A DNA stretch of 64,000 bases from Siphonodentalium dalli (taxonomy: Eukaryota; Mollusca; Scaphopoda; Gadilida; Siphonodentaliidae), in NCBI GenBank assembly GCA_032622095.1, contig CP136062.1, forward strand, positions 9,637,710-9,701,709. Reading direction: 5' to 3'. Positions within the stretch are counted from its first letter, which is position 1, and every line of letters begins with the position of its first letter. The notes beneath the pieces are model-generated. The model ran no database searches and had not been told where the DNA came from. It saw only the letters and a list, made by a program, of their open reading frames with translations. Below, one piece after another: positions 56,863 through 64,000 of the stretch. Position numbers and translations under genes: made by a program.

Positions 56863-57262
56863 GTAGGTTAATCATAACAGTCACAGCGAAGATATTCTGA
56901 AGAATAAGTATAACACTCATATTTCTGTGATGACTGTATTTTGTGAAAAGATTGGTCACACTATTCTTGTCGCATTCTAACATCAAATCATCGAGTATAA
57001 TCAGGGTTGGTGTGTTCACATCAAACGCACTTATGTCAGGTATTCCTTCGTGGAATCGGACTACTTTCTTCAACATTTCATACCCGGATTGCCATTCACT
57101 AAAACACCAATATATAACAGACGCCGGTGGGTTAATCATAACAGTCGCATTGTGAATTAATCTAGATACGAAGTGCGTCTTTCCGCAAGCGCTAGGCCCT
57201 GTGGCTATAGCAGTGAATGGGTGTTTAAACCTTGGTTCATTAACCGAAATCCCGTGATCCAT
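56828..57262 (-). pseudogene. A32/FtsK-like packaging ATPase fragment (virus or Polinton-derived)
   Basis: From an ATG at 57262 the frame encodes a P-loop ATPase with Walker A at residues 22-29 (GPSACGKT), a conserved YWCFSEWQ element and Walker B near residue 90 (LIILDDL). The spacing and the HHRNMSVILILQN end are those of poxvirus A32-like DNA packaging ATPases, found in large DNA viruses, adinto-like viruses and Polinton/Maverick elements. Full-length relatives are ~230-300 residues. Here homology ends near residue 125, at a junction into the flanking repeat, where a 20-bp piece (GTTAATCATAACAGTC at 56868) duplicates gene sequence at 57132. The C-terminal lobe is missing. No capsid, protease or polymerase gene lies nearby. 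Confidence 0.6.
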
Positions 57263-57339
57263 TATAGCGAGTGAAATAGTTCGATTAAAGCACCGCCTTA
57301 TATCAATAATTTAACATCTGTTCGTCACTTAATTCTAAA

Positions 57340-57548
57340 ACACAGCCGAGGCATCAATAATCATAGTTTAGATTCAGTTCATTCGAAAAGTAGGGGGTCA
57401 ATAAAATTAGTGGACTAGTCGAAGGTAAACTACCCGTATTATAGCTAATTGCGTAAACTATACCCTATATCTACGTATCTACGTAATCTAAGTATCTACG
57501 TATCTATATATCTACGTACCTATATATCTACTTATTTAATTATATATA
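57340..57548 (+). repeat. Direct repeat, copy 2, with (TATCTACG) stretch
   Basis: Second copy of the flank at 56698-56862, slightly longer because the TATCTACGTATCTACG tract is expanded to about 70 bp. Confidence 0.75.
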
Positions 57549-57699
57549 GGGATTAAAACAATATCGATTTTATCTTCCTCCTCCTCCGCATTCTCCAGCC
57601 CAAAACCTTTACTCTAGGGGACACTATAACTACTTACCATCGGATGGCTAGATGATAATGCTGATGGTGGGATAGACTGGAAGCGAGTGAGATCCCACC

Positions 57700-58330
57700 C
57701 AGAAATCATCGAAGAGTATCAGAGATATCTTGATATTGAAATTATCAAATAAAAAAACCGAGACACCAATTTGAATCGAATTGACGCAGTATGTAGATAC
57801 GCAGAAATCGTACAGGTAATTGCAAACGCATCGGTTGCGTGTTTTCCTTGTAAACGTGTCGAACGAAATCATAAACGCTTCTGGAATGACGAGTTAAAAG
57901 CGTTACACGAACAAATGCGGGCACATCGGAGAAAATGGATAGAGTCAGGAAGACCCAGAGAATAAAACGAAATCGATTTCGGAACTTATGTTAAGTATAA
58001 AGAAGCCAAATGCAAATTTCGTAGACTCTATAGGAGAGCATCCCATAACCACATGAGAGAAGTGGTAAACGAAATAGATGAATGCGCTGAGGTGGACCAA
58101 GATTACATTTTCCGCATGTTAAACGCGAGACAAAAAAAATTTACACGCCAACAAAAATCCATTTTTCGTACACAATGGAACTGTTCTTCGTGAGGAATCG
58201 GAAATAACTGAAGGCTGTGCGACATACTTCGAAAATCTTTACTCGACGTTATATCAACCGAGCTTTGACTCAGAACAATTTAATCGTGTTAATTCTTTTG
58301 TTGACCGAGAAGTGACCAATACAAGTGAAA
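57700..58330 (+). pseudogene. LINE fragment: linker between endonuclease and reverse transcriptase
   Basis: An open piece at 57771-57965 holds FWNDELKALHEQMRAHRRKW, the W-x-x-EL-x-x-L-x-x-x-x-RA-x-RR pattern found just after the endonuclease in non-LTR elements. After a TAA at 57963 the same frame continues with KYKEAKCKFRRLYRRASHNH. Frame changes follow, and near 58190-58310 appears GCATYFENLYSTLYQP, the region just before RT motif 0. At least one stop and one frameshift disable it, and the RT itself is absent. It lies tail to tail with, and is different from, the LINE at 58728-61084. Confidence 0.65.
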
Positions 58331-58339
58331 GTAAAATTG

Positions 58340-58727
58340 ACAAGAAGAATAGGGACATGACAATCTGCGGGATGGGATGGGATATGGGACAAAACGACAA
58401 TCTGCGGGACAGAATTTCAAATTGCGTGGGACGGCCGATATCTCGAGGAATACAGCGCGTAGAGGGCTCCTTTTGGTGTCTCACGAAAGGTCCACATTCG
58501 CCCTATCCACACATATTAACCCCGTCACTGACCGGACACCTTTACCTTTACCTTACCTTTACCTTCTATGTACATCCCTCCTGTGTCAGGAGAACCGTCC
58601 TTATGGGCGGACGTAACCACATCTTCTTGAGCATATAGGTTTGATACCCGGTATGTGTATACATATATATATTCAGTCTGCAATAAATTATCAATAAATT
58701 ATCAGTGTCAGGTCTAACTTGTGGCTG
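58340..58727. other. Spacer between two LINE remnants
   Basis: It contains short GGGATGGGATGGGATATGGG and TACCTTTACCTTACCTTTAC repeats, and near 58680-58702 the repeat AATAAATTATC, which on the minus strand would be the 3' tail of the LINE at 58728. Confidence 0.45.
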
Positions 58728-61084
58728 TCACTGACTGCCGGGATCCACAGGCGGAGCTCTCAGACCAGTTTTCTTCTTGGACAGGATACGGAGACGAGCA
58801 TGGTGTAGTTGGTAACACAAGCCTCTGGCGATGGATTCAATTTTCAGCATGCAGTACTTTGGTATATCGAATGCTGAGCAGTCTAGTATTAGTTTCAAGA
58901 GGTAATGGTTTTGTATATTGGGGTTCAATCCAGCTTGGTTCAGAGTTTCTTTTATGGCTGTTATGAAGCGGCTTCTTACAGCATGGAGACTTTCGCAGGT
59001 TACAATGAAGTGGAGTATATCCTCAGGTTCTTTGTTGCAGAGTTGACAGATGTCAGTGGTAGTAGATTCAAATTTAGCTTTTTGTCTTTGTAAAATATAT
59101 GTGCCTGTTGACATTTTCATTTTATGTGCTGCCATAGTTGTGGCGAACGGTTCGGATCCGCAAGCATCCCAGATTTGGTGTACATGGCCAGGAGTGGTGT
59201 CTTGTAGATTCAATTGTGTTAGGGTCGATTTATCCATGGCTTCCCGTTTAAGGTTCCCCAACCAGTGTTTTTCTATAGCTGTGTCCACCATGTTCTTCCA
59301 GAGACGTTTCGGTGGTGGGAAGGCTACCATATCATGAGTAGATGGCAGGTCATATAGTTCGGTAAGGCGGGTGACTTTTGTGAACCAGCTGTTTGATGTG
59401 TCACCTTTGGTCGCAAGTTGTCTGGCAGCAAGCTGACATTCCACAGAGCCTTCGTTACGAACAATATTACCATATGTTTTAAGCGTCCTTTTATGGATTT
59501 CTCCTTCTATCGGTATAAGACCCAGCATAAGCAGAGATGCACAGTTAGCTGTTCTTGTTGGAAGATGTTGTAGGCGTTTGGCAGTCTGTGTATAGAAAGT
59601 TTCCAATTGTTGCATATCCTTTTTGTTTAGATTTATTACGTCTAGACCGTACAGTAATCGAGGGAGAATGTAGCAGCGTAAGAGGTGTGCCGAAACTTTT
59701 GGATTGAGACCATTCATGCCGTGAAAACCAGCACCTAGGAGGGCATATGAGCATCGTCTAGCTGCGGAGATGCGTTCTTGTGCCACCAGGCTTGTGCCGT
59801 GCTTAGATGAACCGTCACGTGTGATGCCGAGGTGAGTAGCTTTGGTCACGGTTTGCATTCGGTGGTTGCTTAGAGTCCAAGTATGTCCAGGGTCCCTTCT
59901 GCTGATAGACAGGATACACGATTTCTGCTCGCTGATAAGGTATCGTAGACGGTTGGCATAATCCATTAGGATGTTAAGCATGACTTGTAGTTCGTTGGGG
60001 TCATGTGAAACGAGGGTAACATCATCAGCAACAGTAGGTGTACCGCAGAAGACTGAGCCAATTCGCGATCCAAGACTGTTTTCTTCATATTGAGTCAGCA
60101 GACCATTAACAAAGACATTATATGCAGAAGGTGACCATACGCCCCCTTGTCGGACACCTTGGCGTTCCATAAATTGTTGTGATTTCATTCCATTCCAATT
60201 CACAGTGGAGTATAGGTTTGAGTACCAGTCCTTAAAGAGGAGCCAGTTATCTCCGGATATTCCTGCTTTGTAGAGTTCTCTTAGAAGACCGGGGTGCCAG
60301 ACTACATCAAAGGCTTTTTTAGCATCCATAAATGCTATATATAGTGGCTTCTTCTGCTCCTTAGCCTCATTTATTAGCTCAGTTATTATGAGAGCAGCAG
60401 CGGTCGGTGATTCCCCCTTGGTAAACCCTTTCTGGAGGGGTGACTGTAGTGTTTTTACTGCATTGTTGTTTCTCAGTAGGTGAAGCTTCTCGACTGTCTT
60501 TCCAATTGTGTTGGTTATCGTTATTTTCCTGTATGAGTTTGGGTCATCTTTCGGTTTGCCACCTTTCTTATATATAGGACATACTGATCCGCCCTTCATG
60601 CAGTCTGGAATCTTGGCTTCTTGAAAGATTCTGTTGATAATGTTGCAGAGGTATGATATTAGGTTATCTCCTCCAAACTTCAAGTGTTCCATGGTGATGC
60701 CATCTTCATCTGGGGCTTTACCGGATTTGAAAGATTTAATACATTGCAATAGCTCGTCTGGGTTTGTTGGGTGAATGCTTTCCCGATTTTCCATAAGGGT
60801 CTGTGTTAGGTATTCTATGTCTGTTTCCACAAGTTGTTTGTAAGGTTCGTTAAAGTTGCTTGATTCAAGTGGTGTTGATAGCTCTTCAAAGTAGGAGGCC
60901 CAACCATTAGTTACCTCTTCATTGGTTTTGAGGACTTCGCCCTTGACATTCAGGAGGGTTGTACCACTGGCTTTAGGGTCACTTTGAGCTCTGATAATGC
61001 GGTAGAAGGCTTTGACATCAGTGTCCCTTAGTTCCATGATCTCCATGAGCTTATTGGTTCTAGCACGGGCGTGTTGTTTCCTGA
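58728..61084 (-). pseudogene. Non-LTR retrotransposon (LINE) reverse transcriptase, 5'-truncated
   Basis: One frame of ~785 residues (first ATG at 61046; open from ~61084) carries the RT domain: a motif-0/1 region with SGKAPDEDGITMEHLKFGG, the thumb-side KGGSVCPIYKKGGKPKDDPN, the first catalytic Asp in YIAFMDAKKAFD, GVRQGGVWSP, and the second catalytic site as VADD where Y/F-ADD is usual. A C-terminal Cys-His motif follows (CQLCNKEPEDILHFIVTC). LINE proteins nick DNA with an N-terminal endonuclease and copy their RNA in place. Here the endonuclease is missing, so this is a 5'-truncated copy, although the RT frame has no stop. The frame is long enough to suggest recent insertion. The clade cannot be named by eye. 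Confidence 0.9.
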
Positions 61085-61085
61085 T

Positions 61086-61655
61086 GTTACATTATTCGGT
61101 CGACAACTGACCTAACATAAAATGCCACAAACACGAAAAACTGCGTTCGACATTAATGTTTATAATTTAGATTTCTCGATGAATACGCTAGCAAACAACA
61201 CGTTTTGGGTATCAAATAACGCAGTGGAATACTGTACATTCGTTTTTAGCTACAATATGGCTGTTTTAGTGCGAATATTGTAATGGCGAACACGCAAACA
61301 CGCGCCGATAAAACAGCTAAAAATAGACTCGATGATTACAATTACAGGATCGATATCAGCTGGTATATTCAATATAATGGGACGTATGGTATATCAAAAT
61401 GTAGGATTAGACACAGGGAATGTATTTTTTTTAAATGGGTCCCACCAGGCGGTGAAATTGTTGCAGAAATTCGCTCCAAGATATTCTCACTTATTTTTAT
61501 TTCAGTTGTGACTAAAAGCCCAGATGCCGGAGCCCAGCGACTAAAAGCCAAGTTACAAAATATATCAACTGGTTTGAACGAATGAATATGTCAATGGTAA
61601 GACTATTCAAAAGAATATTCAAATCAAATAGTGTTTATAGGCTTAAAAACTTATG
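61086..61655. other. Spacer with an unrecognised 100-codon frame
   Basis: A plus-strand frame at 61283-61585 starts MANTQTRADKTAKNRLDDYN and contains FKWVPPGGEIVAEIRSKIFS. It is soluble-looking with a basic start and matches no family I know. It abuts the minisatellite. Confidence 0.3.
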
Positions 61656-61659
61656 TGTC

Positions 61660-64000
61660 CGCCATTCATATGCGGTGGAGGTTCTCATATTATCTGCCAG
61701 TCATACACGGGGGAGGTTCTCATATGAACATATTATCTGCCGGTCATACGCGGTGGAGGTTCATATTATCCGCCGGTCATACGCGAGGGAAGTTCTCATT
61801 TTATCCCCCGGTCATACGCGGGGGAGGTTCTGATATGAACATATTATCTGCCGGTCATATGCGGTGGAGGTTCATATTATCCACCGGTCATACGCGAGGA
61901 AGGTTCTCATATTATCCTCTGGTCATACGTTGGGGAGGTCCTCATATGAACATATTATCCGCCGGTCATATCCTCCCTCGGGTGTGACCGGTGGATAATA
62001 TGAGAACCTCCCTCGCATATGACCGGTGGATAATATGTTCATATGAGAACCTCCACCGCGTATGACCGGTGGATAATATGAACCTCCACCGCGTATGACC
62101 GGCAGATAATATGTTCATATCAGAACCTCCCCCACCTATGACCGAAAGGTAATATGAGAACTTCCCTCGCGTATGACCGGCAGATATATGAACCTCCACC
62201 GCGTATGACCGGCGGATAATATGTTCATATGAGAACCTCCACCACGTATGACCGGCGGATAATATGTTCATATGAGAACCTCCACTGCGTATGACCGGCG
62301 GATAATATGTTCATATGAGAACCTCCCCTACGTATGACCGGTGGATAATATGAACCTCCACCGTGTATGACCGGCGGATAATATGTTCATATCAGAACCT
62401 CCCCCACATATGACCGAAGGATAATATGAGAACTTCCCTCGCGTATGATCGGCGGATAATATGAACCTCCACCGCGTATGACCGGCGGATAATATGTTCA
62501 TATGAGAACCTCCCCAACGTATGACCTGAGGATAATATGAGAACCTCCCTCGTGTATGACCGGCGGATAATATGAACCTCCACCGCGTATGACCGGCGGA
62601 TAATATGTTCATATGAGAACCTCCCCAATGTATGACTGGAGGATAATATAAGAACCTCCCTCGCGTATGACCGGTGGATAATATGAGAACCTCCCTCGCA
62701 TATGACCGGCGGATAATATGAACCTCCACCACATATGACCGGCGGATAATATGTTCATATGAGAACCTCACCCACATATGATCGGAGGATAATATTAGAA
62801 CTTCCCTCGCGTATGACCGGCGGATAATATGAACCTCCACCGCGTATGACCGGTGGATAATATGTTCATATGAGAACCTCCACCGTGTATGACAAGTGGA
62901 TAATATGAACCTCCACCCTGTATGACCGGCGAATAATATGTTCATATCAGAACCTCCCCCATGTATGACCGGAGGATAATATGAGAAGCTCCCTCGCATA
63001 TGACCGGCGGATAACATGAACCTCCACCGCATATGACCGGCGGATAATATGTTCATATGAGAACTTCCACCGTGTATGACCGGTGGATAATATGAACCTC
63101 CACTGCGTATGACCGGCGAATAATATGTTCATATGAGAACCTCCCCAATGTATGACCGGAGGATAATATGAGAACCTCCCTCGCATATGACCGGCAGATA
63201 ATATGAACCTCCACCGTGTATGACCGGTGGATAATACGTTCATATGAGAACCTCCCCAATGTATGACCGGAGGATAATATGAGAACCTCCCTCGCGTATG
63301 ACCGGCAGATAATATGAACCTCCACCGCGTATGACCGGCGGATAATATGTTCATATGAGAACCTCCCCAACATATGACCGGAGGATAATATAAGAACCTC
63401 CCTCTCGTATGACCGGTGGATAATATGAGAACCTCCCTCGCATATGACCGGCGGATAATATGAACCTCCACCGCGTATGACCGGCGGATAATATGTTCAT
63501 ATGAGAACCTCCCCAACGTATGACCGGAGGATAATATAAGAACCTCCCTCGCGTATGACGGGTGGATAATATGGGAACCTCCCTCATGCATGACCGGCGG
63601 ATAATATGAACCTCCACCGCGTATGACCGGCGGATAATATGTTCATATCAGAACCTCACCCACATATGATCGGAGGATAATATGTGAACTTCCCTCGTGT
63701 ATGACAAGTGGATAATATGAACCTCCACCCCGTATGACCGGCGAATAATATGTTCATATCAGAACTTCCCCCATGTATGACCGGAGGATAATATGAGAAC
63801 CTCCCTCACGTATAACCGGTGGATAATATGAGAACCTCCCTCGCGTATGGCCGACAGTTAATATGTTCATATGAGAACCTCCCCATCGTATTACCGGAAG
63901 ATAATATGAGAACCTCCCTCACGTATGACCGGTGGATAATATGAACCTCCACCGCATATGACCGGCAGATAATATGTTCATATCAGAACCTCCCCCGCGT
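61660..64000. repeat. Minisatellite with inversion point, runs off the window
   Basis: Units of 33, 43 and 35 bp, all built on TATGACCGGYGGATAATATG plus AACCTCC, follow one another in a ~111-bp higher-order repeat (for example 62320-63620). From 61660 to ~61975 the array reads in the opposite orientation, so it turns head to head near 61976 and has long palindromic arms. Many copies differ at several sites. Six or more overlapping open frames here, full of RSYA/GHTR-like peptides, are period artefacts. The array continues past position 64000. Confidence 0.93.

Noticed and set aside
61631-63617. Several repeat-protein-like frames of 78-242 codons
   Set aside because: Same cause: they follow the minisatellite period on both strands and overlap each other in different frames.

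Overview
The window is transposon-dense eukaryotic DNA. I see no host gene, tRNA, rRNA or bacterial feature that I can support. Three satellite-like blocks (15440-16446, 17694-20820, 27608-28289) each consist of ~150-160 bp tandem cores, an ACGG-rich tail and a short terminal hairpin. This is the layout described for bivalve 'pearl' elements, so a bivalve mollusc, or at least a marine invertebrate, is the best guess. That is an inference from repeat style only.

Layout. 1-10 kb holds nested cut-and-paste remnants: a pogo-like element with TA ends (2230-3477), a hAT-like element (3998-6626) interrupted by a 1.5 kb element made of CTTAAG-centred palindromes (4527-6039), a fold-back MITE (7175-7391), a TTAA-flanked piggyBac-like MITE (7422-8042) and a Mutator-like element with an exact 9-bp target duplication (8662-10048). 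10-17 kb holds a Tigger-like element (10366-13414) with two near-identical 453-bp inserts, then a hAT-like element with an exact 8-bp duplication (14134-16845). 17-25 kb is satellite: a pearl-like block, then ~62 nearly identical 45-bp units (21719-24540) that grew inside an older, longer repeat. 25-36 kb holds a 3.5 kb element with ~64-bp inverted ends and a 5-bp duplication (25792-29282), fold-backs, and a second Mutator-like element with ~200-bp inverted ends and a PHD finger gene (32148-34298).

36.7-45.8 kb is a BEL/Pao LTR retrotransposon with 195-bp LTRs and CACAT target duplications. Its gag is split by a 5.45 kb insertion, itself full of repeats, and its pol is internally deleted and frameshifted. 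46.7-53.1 kb is a young Ngaro-type tyrosine-recombinase retroelement with the A1-[ORFs]-B1-A2-B2 split direct repeats. Its gag and pol lie in one frame separated only by a UGA followed by CUA and a 9-bp hairpin, a layout suggesting programmed stop-codon readthrough. A BED-finger hAT element (49433-51103) sits at the end of its RNase H frame.

53-64 kb holds a decayed spliced zinc-finger gene of the kind also seen in the 8.7 kb Mutator-like element, a truncated A32/FtsK-like packaging ATPase fragment (virus or Polinton-derived) in a local duplication, two unrelated LINE remnants, and a minisatellite (61660 to window end) that flips orientation near 61976. The protein-coding sequence is almost all from mobile elements, and most long open frames in the satellites are artefacts of repeat periods divisible by three.
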